Assembly (NCBI RefSeq): GCF_007677875.1 | Contig: NZ_VEDO01000009.1 | Coordinates: 1-64,000, forward strand | DNA from: Variovorax boronicumulans | Lineage (GTDB): Bacteria; Pseudomonadota; Gammaproteobacteria; Burkholderiales; Burkholderiaceae_C | DNA length: 64,000 nt | Reading direction: 5' to 3' | Shown: piece after piece, positions 29,432 through 39,376 of the stretch | Numbering within the stretch: position 1 is the first letter of the stretch | How the letters are laid out: each line of letters opens with the position of its first letter | Made by a program: the position numbers and the translations under genes | The notes under the pieces: model-generated | Databases searched by the model: none | What the model was told of the DNA's origin: nothing | Seen by the model: only the letters and a program-made list of their open reading frames with translations

Positions 29432-30027
29432 AAGCGCCAGCCCAGGCCCACGCCGAACAGCACCGGGTCCACGTCGAACTTGCCGACCTTGCTGCCTGCA
29501 ACCCTTACGTCTGTGCCGAGCCAGACCTTCTTGATGTCGAAGTTGAGCACCAGGTTCTTGTAGGGCAGCGGAATGTCCACGCCGGCCTGCAAGGCGCCGC
29601 CGAAACTGCTCCTGTCGATGCCCACGCCGGCCGGCAGGTGCACCGAGCTGAAGCGCGTGTAGTTCACGCCGGCACCCACGTAGGGCCGCACGCTGCCCGT
29701 GGGGTTGAAGTGGTATTGCGCAGTCAGCGTGGGCGGCAGATGGCGCAGCGTGCCGATGGTCGCGCCGCCTGCGCGCAGGTCGTGCTTCTGCGGGATCGTC
29801 AGCACGAGTTCGGCCGCGATGTTGGGCGTGAAGAAGTAGCTGATGTCGACTTCGGGGATGGTCTTGTCGTTGATGGACAAAGCGAGGCCCGTGCTGTCGC
29901 CGTTGTCGCTGTTCAGGTGCACGGCGCGCACGTGCACTTGCCAGGGTCCGGTGCCCGCGCTCTGCGCGAATGCCGGGGCGGCCACCGCCAGGCCCAGCAC
30001 GGCCGCAGCGATCATTTGCTTGTTCAT
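29428..30027 (-). CDS. OmpW-family outer-membrane protein
   Basis: Small eight-stranded beta-barrel protein, 199 aa, with signal peptide cut after APAFAQ. Typical segments are PEVDISYFFTPNIAAEL, LTAQYHFNPTGSVRPYVGAGVNYT and a terminal aromatic GLGWRF, the usual barrel end. OmpW proteins form hydrophobic channels. The start at 30027 begins the signal peptide; upstream in-frame codons are rejected. The 140-bp region to metF holds a TTGACA at 30157-30162 with no matching -10. Confidence 0.93.
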   Translation of the reverse strand: MNKQMIAAAVLGLAVAAPAFAQSAGTGPWQVHVRAVHLNSDNGDSTGLALSINDKTIPEVDISYFFTPNIAAELVLTIPQKHDLRAGGATIGTLRHLPPTLTAQYHFNPTGSVRPYVGAGVNYTRFSSVHLPAGVGIDRSSFGGALQAGVDIPLPYKNLVLNFDIKKVWLGTDVRVAGSKVGKFDVDPVLFGVGLGWRF

Positions 30028-30167
30028 GGTCTTTTCTCTGTCTTCGGTCCGGGAACACTCCCGGTACCGATTACAGGAGGACCATGGCGCGCGCGGCTTG
30101 ATGCGCCTCAACCCTTGCGGCGGCGCCGGAGCCGCAGGGGTCGCCGGCTTGCGCTATGTCAAGGGCT

Positions 30168-31013
30168 CTACAAGCCCAGGCGCCGGCACAGCTCCAGCGT
30201 GGCCGCCGACTGGTTCATCGTGTAGAAGTGCAGGCCCGGCGCACCGCCGCGCAGCAGCTGCTCGCACAAGGTGCTGACCACATCCAGCCCGAAGGACTTG
30301 ATGGACGCCGTGTCGTCGCCGAAGGCCTGCAGCCGCAGCCGAATCCAGCGCGGAATCTCGGCACCGCAGGCGTCCGAGAAGCGCATGAGCTGCGTGGAGC
30401 TGCCGATCGGCATGATGCCGGGCACCACCGGGACGGCCAAGCCCAGGCGCTGGCTTTCATCGACGAAGCGGAAGTAGGCATCCGCGTTGTAGAAGTACTG
30501 CGTGATGGCCGCGTCGGCCCCGGCGCGCACCTTGGCGGCGTAGGCCTGCAGGTCGGCCTCGGGCGATCGCGCCTGGGGATGCACTTCCGGGTAGGCCGCC
30601 ACCTCGATGTGAAAGGCGTCACCGGTTTCGGCGCGGATGAAGGCCACCAGGTCGCTCGCGTACTGGAACTCACCGCCGGCACCATAGCCGCTGGGGAGGT
30701 CGCCGCGCAGCGCCACGAGGCGCTTGACGCCCATGGCACGCAGTTCGGCCAGCTGCTGGCGCACACTGTCCCGGGTGGCGCCGATGCACGAGAAGTGCGA
30801 GGCCGCGTCCACGCCCTCGGCCAGGATCTCGCCCACCGTCCCGAAGGTGCCCTGCTGCGTCGAGCCTCCGGCGCCGTAGGTCACCGAGCAGAAGCTTGGC
30901 TTGCGCGCGTACAGCGCTTGGCGCACGCCGCGCAGCTTGGCCACCCCCTCGGGCGTCTTCGGCGGAAAGAACTCGTAGCTGACCGGCAAGGCCGGCTTGG
31001 ACTCCGTGTTCAT
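30168..31013 (-). CDS. metF: 5,10-methylenetetrahydrofolate reductase
   Basis: FAD-dependent reductase that makes 5-methyl-THF for methionine synthesis, 281 aa. The N-terminal VSYEFFPPKT carries the catalytic glutamate, SVTYGAGGST and LRGDLPSG are conserved, and the C-terminal GGAPGLHFYTMN is characteristic. The ATG at 31013 overlaps the tlyA stop as ATGA. As the third gene behind the SAH riboswitch it should be switched together with ahcY. Confidence 0.97.
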   Translation of the reverse strand: MNTESKPALPVSYEFFPPKTPEGVAKLRGVRQALYARKPSFCSVTYGAGGSTQQGTFGTVGEILAEGVDAASHFSCIGATRDSVRQQLAELRAMGVKRLVALRGDLPSGYGAGGEFQYASDLVAFIRAETGDAFHIEVAAYPEVHPQARSPEADLQAYAAKVRAGADAAITQYFYNADAYFRFVDESQRLGLAVPVVPGIMPIGSSTQLMRFSDACGAEIPRWIRLRLQAFGDDTASIKSFGLDVVSTLCEQLLRGGAPGLHFYTMNQSAATLELCRRLGL

Positions 31014-31785
31014 GTCTTCTTTCTCCCCAGGATCCAAAACTCGCGGTTGCCGTCGCCCCCGCTGATCGCGCTGTCCCACCAGCCGGCCACGGTCAGGCCG
31101 AGGTCGGCGCAGCAGGCCTCGAGGCGCGCGCGCACGATGGGGTACATGGCCTCGTCGCGCACGATGCCGCCCTTGCCCACCTGGCCGGGCTGCAGTTCGA
31201 ACTGCGGCTTGACCAGCATCAGCAAGGCGCCGTCATCGGCCAAGAACGGCACGATGGCCGGCAGCACCAGCGTCTGCGAGATGAAAGACAGATCGCCCAC
31301 GACGAGGCCGAAACCCGCGTCCGGCAATTCGTCGCCGAGATCCTCGGCTTCGAGTGCCCGCGCATTGACGCCCTCGATGCAATGCACGCGTTCGTCGCCG
31401 CGTACGCGCGGATGCACCTGGTCGTGGCCCACGTCCACGCCGACCACGCGCGTCGCGCCATGCTGCAGCAGGCAGTCGGTGAAGCCGCCGGTGGACTGGC
31501 CCACGTCCAGGCAGACCAGCCCGGTCGGGTCCACGCCGCTGGACTGCAACGCGCCTTCGAGCTTGAGCCCGCCGCGCGAGACATAGCGCGACTCGGCATC
31601 GTCCTGCAGCTGCAGTTCGGCATCCAGCGGCACTTCGTCGCGGTTCTTGGCCACCGTCCTCCAGCTCCCGCTGCCCACGCGCCAGGCCATGCCCGCGGCA
31701 ATGAGCCGCTGCGCCTGCGAGCGCGAGGCGGCCAGGCCACGGTCCACCAGCAGCTGGTCGGCGCGCATGGTGTGCGCCGCCGCCA

Positions 31786-31786
<1 letters not shown>
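31010..31786 (-). CDS. tlyA: TlyA-family rRNA methyltransferase (S4 + FtsJ domains)
   Basis: Putative 2'-O-methyltransferase of rRNA, 258 aa; formerly called hemolysin A. An N-terminal S4 RNA-binding domain (about residues 8-70; RADQLLVDRGLAASRSQAQ) is joined to an FtsJ fold with SAM motif CLDVGQSTGGFTDCLL. The start overlaps the ahcY stop (TGATG) and the end overlaps metF (ATGA). Its place between ahcY and metF is notable because it is itself a SAM-consuming, SAH-producing enzyme. Confidence 0.93.
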
Positions 31787-33234
<1,448 letters not shown>

Positions 33235-33299
33235 GACGGCTCCGTGATCCCGGTAAGGGACAGGTTGAAGACGACCACGCTTGGGGGAAGGAACTCACC

Positions 33300-33378
33300 G
33301 CACGGAGCGTGGGCGAGCGTCGTTGCGAATGGAATCCGAGCCTCGCACCATGCCGGCGCTGCAACGCTCCTCGGAAGC
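33300..33378 (-). promoter_or_regulatory. SAH riboswitch (ahcY leader)
   Basis: Reading the minus strand, TCCGAG near 33377 pairs with CTCGGA to form P1, and the invariant GAGCGTTGC pairs with a downstream GCAACGACGCTC to form the pseudoknot. Both match the SAH aptamer known mainly from beta- and gammaproteobacteria upstream of ahcY. The aptamer starts almost at the expected transcription start. SAH binding turns expression on in the studied examples. The exact 3' limit is approximate. Confidence 0.93.
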
Positions 33379-33383
33379 GCGCG

Positions 33384-33411
33384 ATTATAAGTTTGCGCGC
33401 CTCGGCGGCAA
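33384..33411 (-). promoter_or_regulatory. Sigma-70 promoter of ahcY-tlyA-metF
   Basis: On the minus strand a perfect TATAAT (33389-33384) is preceded, with a 16-bp spacer, by TTGCCG (33411-33406). Expected +1 is about 33377, the first base of the riboswitch aptamer. Confidence 0.8.
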
Positions 33412-33548
33412 TCCCACCCGTTCTGGCACCGCCAACCGCCTGGACCATGGGTCTGTGGAGGCTTGCTTCCGGAAGACGGACGACCAGTGAGCGGCCGCCG
33501 CGACGGGCGAAACGGGCGTCGCATCCACCCGACGCATCGGCTCATACC

Positions 33549-33584
33549 GTGCAAAACTGCACGAATGCGTGTACGCACTTGCAC
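33549..33584. other. Nested inverted repeats upstream of the GGDEF-EAL gene
   Basis: GTGCAA at 33549-33554 pairs with TTGCAC at 33579-33584, and inside lies TGCGT-GT-ACGCA (33566-33577); an alternative pairing is GTGCA-AAAC-TGCAC (33549-33562). It could be an operator or an RNA hairpin. No c-di-GMP riboswitch consensus is present. The rest of 33412-33609 shows no gene. Confidence 0.35.
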
Positions 33585-33609
33585 GATTCCCCGGAACAAT
33601 ACGCCGCGC

Positions 33610-35730
33610 ATGGAAACCGCCGACCCGCCCAGTCCCCTGGTGACCGCCGCCTCTGCAGCGCAGACCGTCGATTTCTCGACGCTGTTCGACTTCCTGCCCA
33701 TTGGCGCCTACCGCTCCTCTCCCGATGGCCGCCAGATTCGGGCCAACCCGGCCCAGGTCAAATTGAATGGATACCAGGACGAGGCCGAGCTCCTCGCCGT
33801 GATGGAGGACATCGGCCGCCAGTGGTACGTGGATCCGTCTCGGCGCACGGCGTTTCGCGAGCAGCTCGAACGCGAGGGCTACGTGCGCGGCTTCGTCTCC
33901 GAGGTCTACCGCCACAAGACGGGCGAGCGCATCTGGGTCAGCGAGAACGCCCACGTGGTGCGCGATGCCGCGGGCCGCGTCCTGTTCTACGAGGGCACGG
34001 TGGAGGACATCACCGAGCGCGTGCGCGCCGAGGCTGAACTGCGCCGGCGCGATGAGATCTGGAAGCTGGCGCTGGAAAGCACGGGTGACGGCGTCTGGGA
34101 CTGGAATCTGGCCGAGGGCGTGGCCAAGATGTCGCGCCGCTGCCTGGAGATGTACGGCCTGGGGGCACACGATCTGCGCCCCTCTCCTCACAGCATGGAC
34201 GAGCGCACGCATCCGGACGACAAGGTCCGCATGCTGCGCGACCGCCAGGCGCACCTGGACGGCCATGCGCCAAGCTACGTGAACGAACACCGCGTGCTGT
34301 GCGCGGACGGCAGCTGGAAATGGGTGCTCGCGCGCGGCATGGTGATCAGCCGCGACGCCCAGGGCAAGCCGCTGCGCATGGTGGGCACGCACACCGACAT
34401 CACGCAGCGCAAGGAAGCCGAAGCGCTGATCTGGCACCAGGCCAACTTCGATGCGTTGACCGGCCTGCCCAACCGCCGCATGCTGCGCGACCGGCTCGGC
34501 CAGCACATGCTGCGCTGCGACCGCGAGCGGCTGCAGCTGGCGGTGCTGTTCATCGACCTGGACCACTTCAAGACCGTCAACGACACGCTGGGCCACGAGG
34601 GCGGCGACCGCCTGCTGGTCGAGGCCGCTCACCGGCTCAGCCGCTGCGTGCGTGCCTCCGACACCGTGGCCCGCATGGGCGGCGACGAATTCACCGTGGT
34701 GCTGCCCGAGCTGCACGATGCGCGCGAGGTCGAGCGCATCGTGCAGGCCATCCTGCGCGAACTGGCAAGCGCCTTCCATCTCGGCGACGAGCCGGCCTTC
34801 GTGAGCGCCAGCATCGGCGTCACCTTCTATCCAGGAGACGGCGAGAGCGTGGACGACCTGCTCCGCCAGGCCGACCAGGCGCTCTACGTGGCCAAGGGCG
34901 CCGGGCGCAACCGCTTTGCCTACTTCACCCCGGCTCTGCAGGAAGGCGCGCAGCGGCGCGCCCGTGTGGCCAACGACCTGCACGCCGCATTGCCCGCAGG
35001 GCAGCTCAGCCTCGAATACCAGCCCATCGTGGCGCTGGCCAGCGGTGCAGTGCACATGGCCGAGGCCCTGCTGCGCTGGCGTCACCCGCGGCGCGGCCGC
35101 ATGGCGCCGATGGACTTCGTGCCCATCGCCGAAGCCAACGGCATGATCGTGGAGATCGGCGAATGGGCATTCCGCGAGGCCGCGCGGCAGACGCAGGTGT
35201 GGCGCTCCCGGCTTGATCCTCGCTTCCAGATCAGCGTGAACAAGTCGCCCGTGCAGTTCCACCGCACCGACGCGGACCGCGCCCACTGGCTGCGTGAACT
35301 CGCCGAGCTGGGCTTGCCGCACCATGCGATGGCCGTGGAGATCACGGAAAGTCTGCTGCTGGACCCGAGCACCAACGTGGCCGACCACCTGCTGGCGCTG
35401 CGCGCGGCCGGTCTCGGCGTGTCGCTGGACGACTTCGGCACGGGCTATTCTTCGCTGGCCTACCTGCAGCGCTATGACATCGACTTCATCAAAATCGACA
35501 AGTCCTTCGTGGCCGGGCTGGCGCCGAGCTCCAACGACCTCGCGCTGTGCAAGGCCATGGTCGTGATGGCACACCAGCTCGGCATCGCCGTCATCGCCGA
35601 AGGCGTGGAAACCCCGGCGCAGCGCGACCTGCTGCTGGAGGCGGGGTGCAACTACGCGCAGGGCTTTCTGTTCGCCCACGCCATGCCGGCGGACGCATTC
35701 GAAACCTGGTTCAGCCAGCGACGCGCCTGA
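33610..35730 (+). CDS. PAS-PAS-GGDEF-EAL cyclic-di-GMP turnover protein
   Basis: Signalling protein of 706 aa without predicted membrane helices. Two PAS/PAC modules (about 25-140 and 150-275) precede a GGDEF domain (about 285-440) and an EAL domain (about 455-700). The cyclase motif GGDEF is intact, as is an inhibitory RxxD site (RASD) five residues before it. The phosphodiesterase MAEALLRW motif and the DDFGTGYSS block are also intact, so both activities are possible. The start at 33610 gives an N terminus just before the first PAS; ATG 33565 is an alternative. The stop region overlaps the convergent lyase gene by 20 bp. Confidence 0.9.
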   Translation: METADPPSPLVTAASAAQTVDFSTLFDFLPIGAYRSSPDGRQIRANPAQVKLNGYQDEAELLAVMEDIGRQWYVDPSRRTAFREQLEREGYVRGFVSEVYRHKTGERIWVSENAHVVRDAAGRVLFYEGTVEDITERVRAEAELRRRDEIWKLALESTGDGVWDWNLAEGVAKMSRRCLEMYGLGAHDLRPSPHSMDERTHPDDKVRMLRDRQAHLDGHAPSYVNEHRVLCADGSWKWVLARGMVISRDAQGKPLRMVGTHTDITQRKEAEALIWHQANFDALTGLPNRRMLRDRLGQHMLRCDRERLQLAVLFIDLDHFKTVNDTLGHEGGDRLLVEAAHRLSRCVRASDTVARMGGDEFTVVLPELHDAREVERIVQAILRELASAFHLGDEPAFVSASIGVTFYPGDGESVDDLLRQADQALYVAKGAGRNRFAYFTPALQEGAQRRARVANDLHAALPAGQLSLEYQPIVALASGAVHMAEALLRWRHPRRGRMAPMDFVPIAEANGMIVEIGEWAFREAARQTQVWRSRLDPRFQISVNKSPVQFHRTDADRAHWLRELAELGLPHHAMAVEITESLLLDPSTNVADHLLALRAAGLGVSLDDFGTGYSSLAYLQRYDIDFIKIDKSFVAGLAPSSNDLALCKAMVVMAHQLGIAVIAEGVETPAQRDLLLEAGCNYAQGFLFAHAMPADAFETWFSQRRA

Positions 35731-36913
35731 GGTCCGCGATGCGCTGGCGCGCCTGCGCGCCGGCCATCTCGGCCAGCCCTGGTGCGAACCACGCCTGCGC
35801 AGTCTGCGCCGGCAATTCGGCACAGACACGGTCGATGTTGGCCTGCATGCGCGCCGCATCCACCCGCAGGCCCGGCAAAGCCGTGGCCAGCGCGCGCAGG
35901 CTGCCGGCTGCGGCCTGCCACAGCGACAGCCATTCGGCCTGCTCCGCCTGCCAGGCACCCAGCGCCCGCTCGTGCTGCTGCACCATGCCGGCCAACAGCG
36001 CGGCGACACGCTGCGGCACGCGCTGGGCGGCCGACAGGGCCACCATAGACGCCACCGGATTGCGCTTGTGCGGCATCACGGTGGAGACGCCGCGCCCGGT
36101 CTCAGCCGGCTCCATGAGTTCGCCGACCTCGTGCTGGCCCAGCAGCGCCAGGTCGGCCGCGAGCTTGCCCAGGCTGCCGGCCAGCAGGCCCAGCGCGCAG
36201 CCCAGCGCCACCCAGTCGTCGCGCTGCGTGTGCCAGGCTCCGCCGCCATCGCGCAGACCCAGCGATGCGGCCACACGTGCGCGCACGGCGGCCACGCGCG
36301 GGGCGTCCACCCCCATCTGCGCCAGCGTGCCGACGGCCCCGCCCAGCTGCAGCTGCAGCGCTTCGGTGGCCGCCTGCTGCAGCCGCTGGCGCCCGCGCAC
36401 CAGCGGCGCGGCCCAGTCGGCGCACTTGAATCCAAGGCTCGTGACCGAGGCCGGCTGCATCAGCGTGCGGGCCAGCATGGGCGTGTCGGCATGGGCCTCG
36501 GCCAGGGCCAGCAAGGCCTGGATGCAGCGCAGCAGGTCGGCGTCGAGCAAGGCCAGCGCATCGCGCGTGACCAACACCAGGGCGGTGTCGATCACATCCT
36601 GGCTGGCGCTGCCGAAATGCGTCCAGGCCACGGCCTCGGCGTTGAACAGACCCACGGCCTCGCGCAGCGCCTTGATCAGCGGGATGGCGACACTGCCGGC
36701 ACGGCCACTGTCGCGCACGATCTTCTCCACGTCGAACAGTTCCACGCGGCAGGTGCCCACGATGGAGCGTGCGGCGGCCGCCGGGATCAGCCCCTCATCG
36801 GCCTGGGCCTGGGCCAGCGCCGCCTCGAAGCGCAGCATCCCCGCCACCAAGCCACGGCCACTGAACGCGGCCACAGCTTCTGGGGTCGAGAGATAGCCCT
36901 CGAACAGGCTCAT
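35711..36913 (-). CDS. 3-carboxy-cis,cis-muconate cycloisomerase-like lyase (fumarase/aspartase superfamily)
   Basis: Enzyme of 400 aa in the adenylosuccinate-lyase superfamily; the signature STVMPHKRNP is intact. The overall pattern (GSASQDVIDTALVL, LLARTLMQPA-like block) fits PcaB, which acts in the beta-ketoadipate pathway after protocatechuate ring cleavage. Linked downstream of aroE-like and MHS genes and an IclR regulator, which supports aromatic acid catabolism. The rest of the pca genes are not in the window, so a different lyase substrate cannot be excluded. Start at 36913, 11 bp after the aroE-like stop. Confidence 0.78.
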   Translation of the reverse strand: MSLFEGYLSTPEAVAAFSGRGLVAGMLRFEAALAQAQADEGLIPAAAARSIVGTCRVELFDVEKIVRDSGRAGSVAIPLIKALREAVGLFNAEAVAWTHFGSASQDVIDTALVLVTRDALALLDADLLRCIQALLALAEAHADTPMLARTLMQPASVTSLGFKCADWAAPLVRGRQRLQQAATEALQLQLGGAVGTLAQMGVDAPRVAAVRARVAASLGLRDGGGAWHTQRDDWVALGCALGLLAGSLGKLAADLALLGQHEVGELMEPAETGRGVSTVMPHKRNPVASMVALSAAQRVPQRVAALLAGMVQQHERALGAWQAEQAEWLSLWQAAAGSLRALATALPGLRVDAARMQANIDRVCAELPAQTAQAWFAPGLAEMAGAQARQRIADLRRVAG

Positions 36914-36924
36914 GGCCGCGGCAT

Positions 36925-37758
36925 TCAGTACTGCAGCCTGGCCACCGCGCGCAGCGCCTCGGCGGTGGTGGTGCCGAAGCCGAAAAATTCCAGGTAGGCC
37001 GGAATCTGCTCGAACAGCATGTCGGTGCCGACCTGCACGGCGCAACCCTTGTCCATGGCGGCACGCAGCAACGGCGTGTACTCGCTCTTCATGACCACTT
37101 CACCAACGAAGGTGCCAGGCGCGATGCGGGCGATGTCGAAGGGCAGCGGGTCGCCCTCCTGCATGCCGAGGGGCGTGGCGTTGACGACGACGTCGAAGCC
37201 CGCCGGATCCTTGCTGCCCGTGCGCACCGTGAGGCTGGGATAGTGCTGGCGCAGCCGCGTGGCCAGCGCCTCGGCCGATTCGGCACGTGCATCGAAGAGT
37301 GCCAGCTCAGCCGCACCGGCCTGCGCGATGGACGCCGCGATGGCCGAGCCGACACCCCCCGCGCCCGAGACCAACACACGGGCACCTGCGAAGCTGCGGC
37401 CCTTGCGCTGCACGCCGCGGACGAAGCCCGCGCCGTCGAACATGTCGCCCAGCAGGCTGCCGTCGGGTCGCTTGAGGATGGCGTTGCAGGCGCCGGCGAT
37501 GCGCGCCGTGGGCGTGGCCTCGTCCACGAGATCCAGCGTCACGACCTTGTGCGGCATCGTGACCAGCGCACCGTGCAGATTGGTCAAGCGCATGATCTGG
37601 CGCAGCGAAACCGCATAGTCCTCGGGCAGCACGCCCATGGGCACGACCACAGCGTCGATGCCCTGCTGCTCGAACCAGGGGTTGTAAATCATCGGCGCCT
37701 TGAAGGTGGCCGTGGGGTAGCCCAGGTGGGCGATCAGCGTGGTCTTGCCGGAGATCAT
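36925..37758 (-). CDS. Shikimate/quinate dehydrogenase family protein
   Basis: AroE-type oxidoreductase, 277 aa. The N-terminal substrate region (LIAHLGYPTATFKAPMIYN) deviates from the biosynthetic AroE start, while the VTMPHK lysine, the Rossmann loop VSGAGGVGSA, and NATPLGM are present. Because it lies in an MHS/lyase/IclR cluster, it is more likely a catabolic quinate/shikimate dehydrogenase or a relative than the biosynthetic AroE. Start at 37758, 46 bp after the transporter gene. Confidence 0.82.
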   Translation of the reverse strand: MISGKTTLIAHLGYPTATFKAPMIYNPWFEQQGIDAVVVPMGVLPEDYAVSLRQIMRLTNLHGALVTMPHKVVTLDLVDEATPTARIAGACNAILKRPDGSLLGDMFDGAGFVRGVQRKGRSFAGARVLVSGAGGVGSAIAASIAQAGAAELALFDARAESAEALATRLRQHYPSLTVRTGSKDPAGFDVVVNATPLGMQEGDPLPFDIARIAPGTFVGEVVMKSEYTPLLRAAMDKGCAVQVGTDMLFEQIPAYLEFFGFGTTTAEALRAVARLQY

Positions 37759-37804
37759 GGTATGTGCGGTGCTTTCGGAGACGAAAGGGCCATTTTCAGG
37801 CGCA

Positions 37805-39208
37805 TCAGCTGCCGGCGCGCGCCTGTGCCACGGCCGCGGCACACAGGCGCTGGTACTCGGCCAACGGCACGGGCTGGGCATCCGGCTGGCCAAGGTCCTG
37901 CATGTGGATGCGGTAAGTCTCGCGGGCACTGGCAGCGGCCAGCGCAGCGATGACCGTGATGCCGAACGCAATGGCGCCCACCGTCAGCCAGATGTTCTGC
38001 GCGCCGGGCGGCGCCACCAGCGTGAACAGCGCCGGGAGCATGGCGGTGATGGCCGTGCCCACGTTCTGCGAAATGGCCATGGCCGAGACGCGGGTGCGCG
38101 TGGGGAACAGCTCGGGGTAGAAGCTCGGGAACACCGCGTTGTAGCCCTGGTAGACCACGCCCCACATCAGGAGGGACATGACGATGGCGAGCGCCACGTT
38201 GTGGATGCTGATGGCGTACAGGTAACCGAAAGCGAGCAGGCCGGCCGCGAGCGAGCCCACGATGATCGGCGGCTTGCGGCCGATCTTGTCCGACAGGTTG
38301 CCCACGAAGGGGATCACCAGCACCGCGAGGATGTTGCCCATCACCGGGATCCAGAGGTACACGTCCTTGGCGAAGTTCACACCATAGGCCGGCTGCACCG
38401 CGTAGGCGGCGCCGAAGATCGTGGCCACGACCGGGATGACGTTCATCAGCGCCATCAGCACCACGCGCAGCATGTCGCGCCAGCTGTACTTGAAGGCGTC
38501 GACGATGGGCGAGCGCGCGCGCTGCTTCTGCTCGGTCTTGTCGGTGAAGGCAGGCGTCTCGTCGACCTCGCGGCGGATGATGTAGCCGGCCACGATCACG
38601 ATGAAGGACAGCAGGAACGGGATGCGCCAGCCCCAGGTGTTGAACGACGCCTCGGGCATGTAGTGCGCCAGCGGCAGGAATACGGCGGCGGCCAGGATCT
38701 GGCCGGCCTGCACACCCTGCAGCGTGAAGCTGGCGAAAAAACCGCGGCGGCCGAACGGCGCGTGCTCCAGGATCATGGAACTGGCGCCCGAGATTTCGCC
38801 GGCCACGGCGAAGCCCTGGATCAGGCGGCAGACCACCAGCAGGAACGGCGCCCACAGGCCGATCTGCTCGTAGGTAGGCAGCAGCCCCACGGCGATGGTG
38901 GAAAAGCCCATCAGGAACATGCACCAGACCAGCACCTTCTTGCGGCCATGCGTGTCGCCGATGTGGCCCAGCACGAAGGCGCCGATGGGGCGCGCGACGT
39001 AGCCCACGCCGTACGTGGCCAGCGAAGCGATGATGGCGATGCCGGGGTCGCCCTTGGGAAAGAAGATCTGCGGAAAGATCAGCGCCGCGGCCGTGGCGTA
39101 GATGAAGAAATCGTAGTACTCCAGCGCGGAACCGATCCAGCCGCTGGCGGCGGCCTTCCTGGACTGGTGCCGGCCCTGCGGCTCGTGCGCAGCGGGTGCG
39201 GTGCTCAT
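37805..39208 (-). CDS. MHS-family MFS transporter (ShiA-like)
   Basis: Twelve-helix proton symporter of 467 aa in the metabolite:H+ symporter family. The family marker GSALEYYDFFIYATAAAL sits in the first helix, followed by RPIGAFVLGHIGDTHGRKK between helices 2 and 3. Shikimate, alpha-ketoglutarate and aromatic acids are known substrates of relatives. AGGAGAC precedes the start at 39208. It heads the minus-strand operon with the AroE-like and PcaB-like genes and diverges from the IclR gene, with operator-like boxes between. Confidence 0.88.
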   Translation of the reverse strand: MSTAPAAHEPQGRHQSRKAAASGWIGSALEYYDFFIYATAAALIFPQIFFPKGDPGIAIIASLATYGVGYVARPIGAFVLGHIGDTHGRKKVLVWCMFLMGFSTIAVGLLPTYEQIGLWAPFLLVVCRLIQGFAVAGEISGASSMILEHAPFGRRGFFASFTLQGVQAGQILAAAVFLPLAHYMPEASFNTWGWRIPFLLSFIVIVAGYIIRREVDETPAFTDKTEQKQRARSPIVDAFKYSWRDMLRVVLMALMNVIPVVATIFGAAYAVQPAYGVNFAKDVYLWIPVMGNILAVLVIPFVGNLSDKIGRKPPIIVGSLAAGLLAFGYLYAISIHNVALAIVMSLLMWGVVYQGYNAVFPSFYPELFPTRTRVSAMAISQNVGTAITAMLPALFTLVAPPGAQNIWLTVGAIAFGITVIAALAAASARETYRIHMQDLGQPDAQPVPLAEYQRLCAAAVAQARAGS

Positions 39209-39238
39209 GGTCAATGTCTCCTGGTGGAACAAGAAGTC

Positions 39239-39265
39239 GTTCGACAATCGCACGGCAAGTGCGAT
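39239..39265. promoter_or_regulatory. PcaR-like operator with extra inverted half-site
   Basis: GTTCGACAATCGCAC (39239-39253) matches the 15-bp box I recall for the IclR-family regulator PcaR (GTTCGATAATCGCAC) at 14 of 15 positions. Its right half ATCGCAC is repeated in inverted orientation at 39259-39265 after GGCAA. It lies about 30 bp upstream of the transporter start, just downstream of a possible -10 (TAGAGT on the minus strand, 39278-39273), a position suited to repression. Confidence 0.6.
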
Positions 39266-39321
39266 GGACCGCACTCTAAAGAGGACACGGCCAGACCGAA
39301 CAGGCTCATCGGCGCTCGATA

Positions 39322-39336
39322 GTTCGATAATCGAAC
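39322..39336. promoter_or_regulatory. PcaR-like operator, perfect palindrome
   Basis: GTTCGATAATCGAAC is a perfect 7-1-7 palindrome, 40 bp upstream of the IclR-family gene start and 83 bp from the first box. It probably mediates autoregulation. The rest of 39209-39376 is non-coding. Confidence 0.6.
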
Positions 39337-39376
39337 CAAAATGCGCGATTAACGATCAAACCAAGGGTTTGCACTA

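Noticed and set aside
30157-30162. Consensus -35 TTGACA near the metF end
   Set aside because: No -10 hexamer at 16-18 bp; it lies at a gene end with no target gene close downstream.
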